A DNA stretch of 23,747 bases from Apostichopus californicus (GCA_020650975.1 JAIPMN010011884.1:2931-26677); one strand, 5' to 3'. Positions 7,480-18,411 are shown, counted from the first letter of the stretch. Program-made: numbers and translations. The notes: generated from the letters alone by a model not told the origin.

Positions 7480-10300
7480 GTAAGTTGGTTAGGGATCGAG
7501 TTCTGCCTTGTCTTTTCTTATTACAACCTCGTCTTTGTCAAACTTGAAGATGACGGCAGATGTCAATGTGCACAATCGGAAGATTTATCCAGAAAATAAT
7601 TGCTTTAGAAATCAATGTGTGTAGTATTAGACTCAATTGAATTTACTTACTGCACATGCGCTCTATACCTATTGCATACTCCATATAGTGACTCTTGCAT
7701 AAATTAACATATGGCTTTGGCTTCGGAATAAAAGATTCTCGAAGTGACTTCATAGGTGCTTTTGTTGGGTAATCATTGGATGTTTTAATCAAGGACATTT
7801 GGATACTTTGTGAAGGACTCCCAGATCTAATAACTAAGACAAATTAACAAATGTTGGTGCTAATGGGACACCTATACTGAGCAAATTAAGACGTTAGTAA
7901 CTCACTTCACAACCTCTTGTTAATGTTGCTGTTAATGGTTAATGTTGATCCATTCTTTTATGCGTTTTATTTACCCTGTAAAAAATTATTTTACAATCAA
8001 TAACAGAGCACTTAAGAATAAATATCAAGGCAATTCTTCTGTTAAATTTTTAATGTTATTTAAAAAGTGGTCCTAAATGAGACCGCAACTGTACTATCTA
8101 ATGGATCAAAGCTATCCATTAGCACTTAAATGTACTACATTATTTAGATGGACCAGCCTCTTGTGTAGCATTTGATGAGTGGTAATGACAATGCTGGCCA
8201 GTAGTTATCACACTTTAATCATTTCTTGACATATGACTGGTCATGTTGATATATCCAATATCCATGGGACCAGTTGAATCAAGAAAGCAGTGTTGGTGCC
8301 AGTCACTATTTATGACTGATAAAGTGTCTGATTGCAGAGGAATGTAAGGGGGGGGGGAACTATTTTTTTAATGCACTTACTGAATCAACTTATAATTATT
8401 TCAAATGCTACTGTATATAGGAACAGCCCCAGGCATCAGTCCAAGGCAATTCGCCCATATAGGGATATGTATCTTAAAATTAAACAGTAATAAATGTGTG
8501 CATACGTTTGCATAAGGAAGGTTCTGCATGTTTCAATTGGTTAACAATACTTTCAATGGAGAAATGGGACAATGCCCCCAACCTGCATAGCCACCACCAC
8601 TGCACTGTTTCCTCTCCTTTTGATACGAAAAATAGAATTATGAGGTAATATTTATGGGAGGGGAAGTTAAGGGCATTCAAGCTAATACAGAAGGTTTTGA
8701 TGGGTGAAATGTCTTGTTTTGCTATTTAATTTATCATGTTCATTAGCTTTCAGCTTTATTTGTTTCGAGCATCAAATTTAAAATGACTTTGAATGTTCAC
8801 ATCAATGTACCTACTATGGAGGGTTAAGTGCCGTTCTCCCAGTTGCGACTAACATGTTATTTAACCCTCTCTCAGTTCGAAGAGATAAGTCTTCCGTTGA
8901 CTGCAGAACGTCACTATAACAGGCATTTACGGTAAATTTTAGAATAATTGCTTAGGCTTGGATAATAAAGTTATTGCGATTTATTTTCCACCTCATCAAA
9001 TGCATGATCTGCAATACACCCTTGCTACTATTCGAACATCTACTGTCCGTCTTATAGATTGCGTATGGCGGTCATTCCTGTCACATAATACGTGCTTGTT
9101 TAATTGCAAAAAACGGCAAGGAGCCTTGTGTTGCTAAGGAACAACGAACCATGTCGTTTGCTTCTCACATCTATGTACATTTGTGAACAGTCCCGATATG
9201 CTGCGTACGTTCCAGCTGCAGTTCAATACTCAAAATAGCAATTTTGAATTGAAAACTGCTGTTAACATTGGGAAAATGTACTACTTATGTAGATTACACT
9301 GTTCGGGTAGCTTCACGGGGAATGTGGTAGCTATGACATCAAAACATAAGTTGTTGTAAAATATATATTCCAGGAGTACTAAAATTAAGAGTTGAGTGCA
9401 TAAAGGGAGCACATCACCCTCCATGGTTGGTTCTGTGACGGAGATGCCATATTCTTTTAAGTAAATTGGTCGTGAAACTGTATCGTCGTAAGATAAGGGA
9501 GTTGTTCAATAACAACTACCTGGTAAGATATACCGTTCCCTCCGTTCTACCCCGGCCGTGCGTGCAGTTCTACGAGTTGCAGGTGTTTTGGACATCCAAT
9601 GACAAATCAGCACCCCGCATCTGGAAATGTTTTCCCGACTGTGCGTGGTAGCGTAGTATTGTGTAATAGGCTTAAAGGTATGCTGTATTGGCCCCAAATA
9701 TGCTAGATATTCAAATATGGTCACCTTTGGTCAAATTTCTTAGAACGTTTTTATTACAACCTCACTGGGACATTCAGTCATCTTGTGTGGTCCTTAAAAT
9801 GTCTGAGAACAATTTGGAGAGTAAAGATCTCCAGGAAAGTACATTTGAAATCTTCTAGCAATTACAGCGTGCTATAATTTGGGGCCTATACTGACTACCT
9901 TTAAGCTCACCACGAGGTGAACAAGAACTAAGAACATTGGCAATTTCCTGTAAGTTGCTACCAATAAACGGGTACATTTGTTTATCACACGATTATGTGC
10001 TTGGCATGACTAGTTGGTTTAACTAGGGGGTGACGGGGCATACTGTTCGTACAACCATCTGTTTTACCTCCATGGTACAACTAAGAAACTCTAAGAAAAG
10101 TATCGATACTCAACGTGTATTTAAGTAGCAAGAAGCGAGGGTGTATTGTTAAAGGACATAATATTTGTTGAAACTTTCTATGGGGGTTCGATATTGGTGA
10201 TTTCCGACCACACTGTCAGCCTATAAAAGTTATGTCATATTTTTTAAGGTGGATGAACGCCGCGGATATTTCTGTTAATGTGTTCACAATCGAAGCATAT

Positions 10301-10303
<3 letters not shown>
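7480..10303. other. Long non-coding AT-rich stretch
   Basis: I see no gene with support. A run of 10 G lies at 8348-8357. A GC-richer patch at about 9530-9655 has a GTAAGA donor-like site at 9522 and acceptor-like GTGCGTGCAG, but no frame with recognisable content. Short open frames on both strands here are of chance length. Confidence 0.5.

Positions 10304-10332
<29 letters not shown>
10304..10332. repeat. GA dinucleotide microsatellite
   Basis: An uninterrupted GA run of 29 bases. Such tracts are length-variable and useful as polymorphic markers. They can also recruit GAGA-type factors, but nothing nearby suggests a promoter. Confidence 0.95.
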
Positions 10333-10334
<2 letters not shown>

Positions 10335-10563
10335 GGATTTAGTGTTAATTCGTCATAATATAACCCTTCATTTGCACACAAAATTTATCTAGTTCAGTTT
10401 TGCATCGCAAAGATATGTTTTGTTAAGCGATCTAGCTGAAACGATTGAAAGATTTCGGGTTTCTTACGCTACTCTTAACATCGTTTAGCCTGTTTTCTAG
10501 CAGCGAGCAAGTCCCAACAAAAGCGTGTGTATGCTTCCATGAGTTAAGGTCAACTATACGTAG

Positions 10564-10606
10564 GTGCGTAACTGCGTAACTGCATAATTCCGTAACTGCA
10601 TAAGTG
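10564..10606. repeat. Imperfect short tandem repeat (GTAACTGC)
   Basis: The words TGCGTAAC, TGCGTAAC, TGCATAAT, CCGTAAC and TGCATAAG follow one another, a degenerate unit of about 8-9 bases repeated around five times. It looks like replication slippage. Confidence 0.6.
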
Positions 10607-10988
10607 TGAAGACACTTTACTTAATCATTTCTTTTCACTTTTGTTTTATTAATATGTGATCTCTGTAAAAGTCAGTCATTGCCATAATCTGTAAATATTT
10701 TCATCTATATCAATCAAGAATCAGTGATCGAGGCCATGAATAAATTAGAGATAACATTAATCATCCCCTTTTCTTTGATTTTTGTCTGACTATGTGTTGA
10801 AGGTATTGTTTAAGTTCATACAGCCCGGAACTTTGGAGAAACTGGTCCAAGTTACATTACGTTATTGGCACGTCTCCTCGTTGACATAGTCACATATATT
10901 TGTTCACGATTCCTGGACAGTAAAAGCATTTCGCCATATCTTTAAAATCAATTAAAACTGCTTTGGATGTGGCCCAAAATCCAGGGCT
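10607..10988. other. Non-coding AT-rich stretch
   Basis: Nothing recognisable is visible on either strand. Confidence 0.45.
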
Positions 10989-11022
10989 CACGTGCACGTG
11001 CTTCCTCCCTTCACTATATATA
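10989..11022 (+). promoter_or_regulatory. Tandem E-boxes with adjacent TATA-like motif
   Basis: Two perfect CACGTG E-boxes abut (10989-10994 and 10995-11000). A TATATATA motif follows at 11015-11022, 14 bases after the second box. CACGTG is bound by bHLH-ZIP (Myc/Max, USF) and by circadian CLOCK/BMAL-type factors. A TATA box just downstream would fit a + strand core promoter starting around 11045-11050, near a CT|GTAAGA donor-like site at 11093. No coding exon downstream was recognised, so the promoter reading is inference. Confidence 0.3.
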
Positions 11023-11403
11023 CCACATCGGGCCCTTGGTGACCCCAGACTTCCCTAATCGAAACAATCACTTTGCTTCCTTGCTTCCTCCTGTAAGAGG
11101 AAAATCAGAAACCCCTCTCCTCCCACCCCACCCACCGCCTATCATAGCACGATCACTAATTGCCTTTTATGTATATCATTAGCATTATACAGTCTTATAC
11201 AACACCTAATTGTATTCTGGTCATTTGATTGGTCAATTGCTCGCTGATTGCATGCAAATCCGCTCTATTCCACTCTATGAAATAGAACCATGGGTTATAC
11301 TTTTTTGGTAGCACTTTTTTCAATGGTAAGAGAGCAGAGAAACCTGTCTGTTCAAAACAATCTGTTGCATGAGTGCATTTTACCCATCATAATATAATAT
11401 GTT
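11023..11403. other. Non-coding stretch before hairpin element
   Basis: No gene seen. The first part is pyrimidine-rich with repeated CTTCC words and C-rich clusters around 11120-11140; the remainder is AT-rich. Confidence 0.45.
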
Positions 11404-11576
11404 GTATAAAAAAAATAATGAATGGTTTCCATTCGTGCAATAGTGCAAATATTTCATTCGTAGAAAGATGTAATTTGATCCATTCAACTCGGCTGCGCCT
11501 CGTTGAATGGAACATTCCATCTTTCAACTCATGAAATATTTGCACTATTGCACTCATAACCATTATTATTTGTATA
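11404..11576. mobile_element. Long imperfect hairpin, MITE-like foldback
   Basis: The left arm (11404-11488) and right arm (11502-11576) are inverted copies around a 13-base loop, TCGGCTGCGCCTC. The innermost pairing CATTCAAC/GTTGAATG is perfect. A long exact core, GTGCAATAGTGCAAATATTT/AAATATTTGCACTATTGCAC, lies mid-arm, and the outer ends pair loosely (TATAAAAAAAATAATG against CATTATTATTTGTATA). Mismatches and small indels show age. It has no coding capacity. Transcribed, it would fold into a stem of about 75-80 bp, so a precursor of small RNAs is possible. No clear target duplication was found. Confidence 0.7.
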
Positions 11577-12194
11577 ATAAAAACTTGCTATGAATTAATA
11601 TTGGTGATATTGATATCTGTTAACCTCCCATCCCAACTTAGAAAGCAGTACAGCTATAGGTAAAACCTATTGTGTCAATTATCACTTAATTCATAGATTA
11701 TGGCATATATGATTGCTGTATATATAACGGTACTGTATACTGTTCTTACCACATTCCAACACCTGCCTGCTCGAAGCAAAAAAGCTACTATTTGAAGTGA
11801 TCCCCAATGGTATGAATGTGCTTCCAACGTCTTGGCAATAAAAAGGCCAGTTAATTTGACACCTGTGGTCAGAAGCATCATAAAGTTAACAAATGGCAGA
11901 CCCTATGTATGAAATTAATCATGATGAAGGAATGCTCCATGTGTCTATAAATAGAAATGAACAATTCATGATGCATCTGAACATTTCCATCCTTTTACAA
12001 AAATTGTGAATGTATAAAACCGTTATTCATTACATGGTAAATTGCAAAAACATATAAATGAAGCAATGGTAGGGATGTAGATACACCAACTTAATTATTT
12101 CTGATTATTACAATACATGTTTAGCTAAATGCAGTAAGCAATTGCTATCTGCTTATGGGTCCACCCTCCAACCACTTTCTTGTTATTTTGATCA
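11577..12194. other. Non-coding AT-rich stretch
   Basis: No gene or structured repeat recognised. A minus-strand frame at 11675-11881 has no family features. Confidence 0.45.
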
Positions 12195-12345
12195 CAGTGG
12201 AGGATCCAGGAATTCGTTCAGGGGGTGACTCTGTGTCCTGGGGAGGGGTCAAAGGGGAAGGAGTCCCCTTACCTTTTAGAAATGGTTGTTTAACTATGGG
12301 TACTCAGATGCAACCTGGTGCAAAATAGTTTGCAAAAAATTAACA
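12195..12345 (+). mobile_element. hAT-like element fragment (left end only)
   Basis: The sequence starts CAGTGGAGGATCCAGGA, very close to the CAGTGGCGGATCCAGGA-type terminus known from hAT elements. A G-rich tract, GGGGAGGGGTCAAAGGGGAAGG, follows and matches the tract near 2355-2380 in the first hAT-like element. Farther on, CTCAGATGCAACCTGGTGCAA resembles CTCTAGATGCAAAATGGTGCAA at 2405. The two copies are therefore distantly related. No right terminus or 8-bp duplication of the flank TTTGATCA was found, so the copy is probably truncated. The 3' limit given is where similarity fades. Confidence 0.6.
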
Positions 12346-13340
12346 GGTTTTTGTCATATTTCATGCCCTGAAATAGTACCAGACATGGAACAATTGTTCG
12401 GATTTTTTCAAGATATTCGATAAAGTTTCCTTTTTTCTGGACATATTATATCAGATGAAACTGTTCTAAATCCCTTGAAAATTTTGTACTTTTTAGAAGT
12501 AGGACTATTTGCATTGTCATCATACAACGATGATCCTATCAATGTGTAGCTCTATGTATCATTTACAAATGTTTGTCTTTGTAAATGGGCGTTCATGGCG
12601 ATTATACTGCCAAAGTCAGCGAGCTTCTCTTGTATCATACATTTTAACCTTATATGGCTCTATGTATATTTACATTGGCAGTATTGTAAAATCTGCCTAA
12701 TTTTGTTCTCATTTATTTTTGCATTTTAATATTTTAGCCTCCAATTTATGTACAAAGTAGTCCCTTTACTACACCGGGTGCAAAAAGGAGGCATTATTAG
12801 CTGTAATGAAACTTAGGTGTGGCATAACATTTTAAAAGATGGCTTGAAACTGTTTGGGCCAGCCTTTTTCCTCTCTGAGACATCAATTTGTCTATTTGAA
12901 CCCTGAATGTATAGGAAAACAATGTAGAGGAAAAACATTAGAGGGTTATAACCGGCAGGAAAGAACTCTTGGAAATTTACTGCAATTTATAGAACACTAA
13001 ATTTTGGGGGCAATATATTAATGTGTCGTGACTTTTTCACTGCCCTAAAGCTTGAAACCAAGTTTTAACTGTATTATTAAATAATTTCATGTTCATTTTT
13101 GTCTAAGGATGCTTTATGCTATTCATCTAAAAGTCTCTAATTTTCCTGCATTCAATGTAGGACTACATGCTGGTAAAGCCTATATATGAATCCTCTCTAA
13201 TTGTAGTAGTAGCTGATTGTACTTGTATTGACACTGGACACAATGTGGTTTCTCGATGATTGAACAATGGCTCCCTGCATTTCATAGTGTTTTCTTTTAC
13301 AATTTAAATGTTTATTGAGGGTTTAAAAGGTGTGAAGACT
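12346..13340. other. Non-coding AT-rich stretch
   Basis: No supportable gene. It may include decayed interior of the preceding hAT-like copy. The frame at 12509-12700 has no motif support. Confidence 0.45.
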
Positions 13341-13541
13341 CGCGGAAAAAAAGAGAAAAAAACGTCTAATGCCGGTAATCTGACCTAGTTTCGAATGAGG
13401 TGTAACAGAAGTGTTAGACACCACCATCGATCTCAGAAAATACACACACAGCTTGCTACCGTCGGTAATAAGACACTAGTGTACAGTCAGTAAATACAGC
13501 TGCGGTCAATACCCACAGCACAGTGTACAAACGGTACAGCG
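13341..13541 (+). promoter_or_regulatory. CpG-richer candidate 5' region
   Basis: CpG dinucleotides are more frequent here, and in 13600-13690, than in the neighbouring kilobases. The segment ends at an ATG in fair start context followed by a donor-like site. There is no clear TATA box. A promoter or 5' UTR for the gene starting at 13542 is a reasonable but unproven reading. Confidence 0.25.
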
Positions 13542-13574
13542 ATGGACATCTCAGGTCCAGCTAAAGATAACAAG
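13542..13574 (+). CDS. Candidate first exon of unknown gene
   Basis: The ATG (G at -3, G at +4) begins MDISGPAKDNK and runs into AAG|GTATCA, a reasonable donor leaving phase 0. The exon at 13965 also begins in phase 0 and lacks an ATG of its own at its start, so the two fit as one gene across a 390-bp intron. An alternative acceptor, CTTTTTCAG at 13653, would instead lead into a frame starting MAARGLRRVFNAFK (13654-13833). Eleven residues carry no family signal. Confidence 0.3.
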
Positions 13575-13964
13575 GTATCACGTTTCATTACTGCATTTTG
13601 TAGCGACACGAACAAAACGTCACTTGCAAGCAACGGAAAGTTAACTTTTTCAGATGGCCGCACGCGGTTTGCGGCGAGTCTTCAATGCCTTTAAGTATTT
13701 TATCTACGAAAGAAAAATATGTGACCTAGATTTTTTAACATTATATGGCTTCTATCTACACGGCCATTCTGTACCATTTCCAATCAAACACACCGTCATT
13801 GGGATGTTAATCTTGAAATGCCATGCATCTTAAGCTCGACCCCGTGAAGGGGGTTATGGCGGTAGTTTCCAATAATTTCTTTTAAACTGGAGGCTATTTC
13901 CAGGGCAAAATCCTGTCATCTCTTATTGTAAATTTGCAATCATTGCAAAATTGTTATCTTTCAG

Positions 13965-14240
13965 ACGTATAGCTTGCTAAGCTGCAGAAATCGCAAAGCT
14001 CATGGTGGGGGCACAACGGGAAGAATTTCCGTCAGAATAGATACCTTTCATGATCATTGGGAACGATTTCCGGAGCAAGTAGTACAATTTTCAAGCCCTC
14101 AAACTCTACTTGTGAACAGAAGAATGCAGTCAATGATGCAAGATTCTCAAGAAGTTTACAAACCACGTAGACATGAGCCCCTAAGAAATATTTCAATCCC
14201 AGTTGGAAGTACTTTTTTGAATGGCAGGAAAAATGTGTAA
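13965..14240 (+). CDS. Candidate exon of unknown gene
   Basis: After TTATCTTTCAG the frame is open for 91 codons to TAA, with GC higher than the flanks. The product is basic and polar, with SCRNRKAHGGGTTGRISVRI, then DTFHDHWERFPEQVVQF and a C-terminus rich in Arg/Asn. No signal peptide, membrane segment or domain that I recognise is present. The true 3' end could be a donor inside the frame, for example at CAA|GTAGTA (14077) or GAA|GTACTT (14208). Joined to 13542-13574 it would give 102 residues. Frames of this length also arise by chance in this window, so coding status rests mainly on the matching phases and the acceptor. Confidence 0.35.
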   Translation, partial: TYSLLSCRNRKAHGGGTTGRISVRIDTFHDHWERFPEQVVQFSSPQTLLVNRRMQSMMQDSQEVYKPRRHEPLRNISIPVGSTFLNGRKNV

Positions 14241-15386
14241 ACTGTGATTGCTGCTGAGATGTATTCTGAGGGAGGGATCTAAGGCAGTGCTTCACAAACT
14301 GTTTTATAACCTACGAAGTCAGGTCACCACCCTCCACTCTGGGAAATAGCTTTTGTTGTGTGAGCTAGCGACTGAGTAGTTTTCTTAATCCATAAATTGA
14401 TTGCGGAAATTCCGCAGATACTTCTTTTTATTTCCAGTACCCAACTTGCGGACTTCTGGAATCTTTTCTTGGACACCCTCTTGGGTCACGGACCACAGTT
14501 TGGGCAGCATCGTTCCAAGGAGGTGGCTGTAAAATGTTGGGAAAAATTAAACTTATTTTTTAAGAAAATTTCATGTGTCTGTGTGAACACTATATTAACT
14601 TTGTGAAAGTCTTAGATAATTTGTGGCCCCTTTTTTCAAATTTTCTTAATTTTTTGATAATCTTGGCATATCTCCATATTTCAGTTTTTTTAAAAGTTAC
14701 AAAGTTACAACAGACATATGTTACAAACGTTGTTTATGTTTTCATAAATGAAAATGGAGGGGGGGGGTGGGGCATAAACGATCCTTTTGGCAAGCCACAC
14801 CATTTAGATTGGGAAAATCAACCCCCTTGGCTCCCATACCCATTTGCACGACTGGGTACAAGTACACGATGTAGTTATTGTAGGACCCTATGATCAGTCT
14901 AAAATTTCACAATTTTAGTCACTACTGAAAAGTACCTAAACCGACTCACTAAAATCGTTTCCCACTAGATTGTGCATTTTAGCTGTCCATTCTGATAAGG
15001 AAAATCAGCATGAGAATTTACCATGCACAGACGCATGCGCACCGAACCATCATGGATATAGCCTGGAAATAATGGATACGACTTGTAACAATAGTCACTA
15101 AGTGCACTCATAATTCTGATGAAATATTATATATATGCAAGGATTTCATTCAGGAAATCTTGGCAAGGGAGATGTATATGCTTTCATGATGACAAAAAAT
15201 TCGATAAATGTCACAAAGTGTGTTGATTTACATGGGCATCAAAGAGAAATTTGGAAAATTGTCTCCCCCCCCCCTCTTCTAATTTCAGTGGTTTAGTGAT
15301 GTAGCGACTGTACTAGTTCATTGAAATTCAATTACTGTAAATAAATACAACATTCATAACACAGTTGTGTACCCCTGTGTGTCAAT
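14241..15386. other. Non-coding stretch with G/C homopolymers
   Basis: No supportable gene. A 15-base hairpin TGCGGAAATTCCGCA lies at 14402-14416, a G9 run followed by TGGGG at 14759-14772, and a C10 run at 15265-15274. The 106-codon frame at 14573-14893 is low in recognisable features and spans the G run. Confidence 0.45.
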
Positions 15387-15773
15387 CTTTACTTAAAAAG
15401 ATAAATCATTTGTAAAATAATACTAACAAGAAACTGCAATCAAATATAGCGTAACATTTTCATTCCATTTGATTCCATTCTCCCTTAATGGTGCTACAAG
15501 GTTAAATGTCAAATATGTGATGGATCGATGGCTACTGGTTGGGATAGAATTTCAACCAAATTTAACATTTTCACATTTTGACAGGTTTAACTAGTTAAAT
15601 ATTTCCACAGACTCGGAACCACCTGTCTTTTGCAATTGATTAAGTGTTTCCTACATTTTCTCAAATCAGTAAATCAAGTCTGTTAACCGTTTCTGATATT
15701 TTCCATATGAATTTGTTATGTGTCTTATCAAAATTATGCTTTTGTTTCTTATTTAAATCGTCAGTTGGATTTA
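15387..15773 (+). repeat. Local duplication, copy 1
   Basis: Two blocks recur downstream in the same orientation and order. Block A (15387-15455, CTTTACTTAAAAAGATAAATC...) matches 15923-15990. Block B (15467-15770) matches 16453-16764 with many substitutions and small indels. Block B shares words such as ATTTGATT, GCTACTGGTTGG, TTTTGACAGGTTTA, CCTGTCTTT, TTAAGTGTTTCCT and GTCAGTTGGAT. Here A and B are adjacent. No coding frame is conserved between copies, so this is a segmental duplication or two copies of an unclassified interspersed repeat. Confidence 0.75.
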
Positions 15774-15922
15774 CTCTATCATACATGTGAAGTGTATCCA
15801 TCGTAACTTCTAGGACTCGATTAACATCTTTTAGTCCACTGGCATAGGCGTTGGTGGGTCAGTGTGAAGATGGAAGAGGTGCCGACAACTTTTTCCAAGG
15901 AGGCTCGCCTCTGCTACACCAC

Positions 15923-15990
15923 CTTTACTTAAAAGATAAATCATTATTAAATTATACTGATAAGAAACTACAATAACATAGCTTACCTTT
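15923..15990 (+). repeat. Local duplication, copy 2, block A
   Basis: CTTTACTTAAAAGATAAATCATT and the following AGAAACTACAATAACATAGC match block A of copy 1 at 15387-15455. In this copy it is separated from block B by about 460 bases, so either an insertion split copy 2 or a deletion brought A and B together in copy 1. Confidence 0.7.
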
Positions 15991-16452
15991 TTGCATACCT
16001 TAATTATTAATTTCCTTTTTTAAGTTTTAAGTGATAACTAGACTGGGGAATCTACAAAAAAGAAAACTGCTTGATATCATGAACCAAATTTCTCCTGTTG
16101 ATTCAGTCCTTATTTACCTGTGTTTCAAAGGTTTACAATGCAACAACAGGTTTTAAAAATATATTTCAGTCAAAATATATTGTATATACTTTGAGGATTG
16201 TCATTGTTATTACTGTAGGCACCAGACATGTGGTAATGATGCAAAGATATTCTGAAGGAGAGCATGAACGAATATGAAATTAAAGAAAAATGGTTGCGTT
16301 CCCAACAACGGAATGTATTGTTTTCTTGGTTAGAACTCCTCTATTGTTTAATTGATTTCGATTGACTAATCTCCAAAATTGTCGTAACTAAACAGCTTAG
16401 CAGAGCTGGATTATCCTTCCTCACCGACCTCCAGGGCAGGCAATTTTGTGAG

Positions 16453-16764
16453 ATTTGATTTCATTCTCCCTTTAATGGTACTGCAAGGGTTAAGGGTCAG
16501 ATATGCGATGGATGCTACTGGTTGGGGAGATTTGACCAAACTTTACATTTGCACAATTTTGACAGGTTTAGCTTGTTCAATGTGTTTACAGAAGTTAGAA
16601 ACGCCTGTCTTTGCAATTTGTTAAGTGTTTCCTCCATTTTCTCAAATCATTAAATCGAGTCTGTTAATCGTTTCTTACATTTTTGAAATGCTGAAGATTT
16701 TGTTGAACTTGTTATGTAATTTATACAAGTCAACTTATTTTTCTTATTGCATTGTCAGTTGGAT
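16453..16764 (+). repeat. Local duplication, copy 2, block B
   Basis: Aligns along its whole length to 15467-15770. Differences include a 4-base gap (GATGGATGCTACTGG against GATGGATCGATGGCTACTGG) and scattered substitutions. The divergence suggests an old duplication with no strong constraint. Confidence 0.75.
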
Positions 16765-18360
16765 CTAGTGCAAGTACAAATTGCCCATGCATGATTATTT
16801 AATGTATTGTCTTCACATTTTAGTGGCAACTTCAGGTCGACAAGTAAAGATATATTTTCACAAAATATATATTTTTATCCTAGCCAGCAATAGCTTTACT
16901 ATTTTCTACATTTTTACGCTGAATGACCTCTTAGTGTGATTGTTGAATTATATAGGAGTCTTTTCCTAGGCTTTTAATTGATTACTTATGCTTTGTATTA
17001 TTCTGCTCATGAACATGTGTATTTGGAAGTCCATTCTCTATATAAGAAGATGCAATTTGCACACTTAGCCAGTTTGGAGAGAGGTTATCGTTCATGCTTA
17101 AAGATTGTCTTAAGCCCAGATCAGTGAGATATAGCTTTTTCCAGTTAAATCGGCTGAACCAGTTGGCGACATTGAAATACTCCATTGTATCCTTGTTAGA
17201 CTGGTAGCAGTATAAAATATATCTTGTATACCGCGCTCGACAAATCTCATGTGTTTTCTAATAACAGCGTCTTACCTGTAAACGCAATAAATTGTTAAGG
17301 TCACCTATGTAACATGTAATAATGTAAAATATATGTAAGAAAGATAACAGTTTCTGATCACTTTGCCTCTCCCTCCCCATCCAGATGTAATTGTATTGCG
17401 TTATAGAAGTTGTTCGATACTAAGCATATGCTGTAAGTTTGTTGTAAGCTCTAGGTGGAAAAGCTATAGAATGAGCTCAATACAGTATTAATGAAAGCAT
17501 TGTAAACATTTTTGTCTGCACACTTCAAGACATGTACAACATGGTACAATACCTTCTCTTCAAGTTTATAGTTGCAACTTCATTACAATTAAGTGTTGTT
17601 AACGTTATTATCATTCTAATTCAAGTATTCTAATTATCTGTAGCAAAGAATCCTTTAGCAATTAGATTCCAGATCATGTAACTTTAGTCAATGTTGTGAA
17701 CACTATAATAAGTTACATTATATGTGCAAGCTAGTTCCACGCAATACATTACTTACATGTGTTAATTAGATATGAAATTTAATTCTAATTCTAACATATT
17801 TTAATGATTATAAAAGACATAACGGGAAGGATGTGGTATTCTTTGGAATTGAACAAAGTAAACTTGACTGGAATGAACTACTACCACGGTATACCTTAGC
17901 TTAGCACTGCATTGTTTAATTGAACCTTTTTTATTTTACTTCAAAACATTGTCTAAATCAGTAGGAACTTACGCCAAATGCTGAAGAGGGTTGGGATAGA
18001 GAAGCGAGGAGGTATAAAACAATATGATCAAGAGTGTTCTAAAAGGGCCACAGGAATATATTCGCCAGCCATATGTTCCATTGTATTACAGACCACAGTA
18101 AACATGAATAAACTGGATAAATTAATGACAATAATGGTTGTTGTTTTAAATTCTGACCGCTACCTCTTCTCCCCGCCCTTTCTAACTGGCTCTTGAAAAA
18201 TGTATAATTAAGTTAGCACCACATGTGCCTGTATGCAATAATATACTTTTTAATGTCAGTTGTTATATTAAATTTATATGTTGGATACATTTTGTATTGG
18301 ATATTCAGTTGATGGGGTACACCCTTTAAGATGAAATTCCATTACTAAATATATTAGTCT
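16765..18360. other. Non-coding AT-rich stretch
   Basis: No gene with support. An inverted repeat ATATATTTT-CAC-AAAATATAT lies at 16850-16870. A minus-strand frame at 16982-17185 begins with an ATG in strong context but has no domain I recognise. Confidence 0.45.
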
Positions 18361-18411
18361 TTCTTTTTGCAGTTTGAGGGAGATGTTGGAAAGCTCAATG
18401 TGTACTATTAA
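18361..18411 (+). other. Strong orphan 3' splice site with short open tail
   Basis: TCTTTCTTTTTGCAG ending at 18372 is a textbook acceptor. Read in phase 0, the following bases encode FEGDVGKLNVYY and then TAA (18409-18411). In another phase they encode a 22-codon tail. It could be a terminal exon of a gene whose earlier exons are upstream, possibly the one at 13.5-14.2 kb. It could equally be a chance pyrimidine tract. Confidence 0.2.

Noticed and set aside
9001..9050. Possible tRNA-like TTCGAA words (also at 8876 and 22264)
   Set aside because: No A-box/B-box pair at the right spacing and no cloverleaf could be drawn.
9466..9724. GC-richer patch with frames on both strands and a GTAAGA site
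   Set aside because: No consistent exon could be drawn: the donor at 9522 splits the + frame, and the acceptor-like sites lead into short frames.
14573..14893. 106-codon frame, the longest outside the ApoL gene
   Set aside because: It crosses a G9 homopolymer and AT-rich sequence, has no family features and no start or splice context.
16982..17185. 67-codon minus-strand frame starting in strong context (ACAATGG) with a TATA-like tract upstream
   Set aside because: No domain, splice partner or composition shift; frames of this length occur by chance many times in this window. It could be revisited with expression data.
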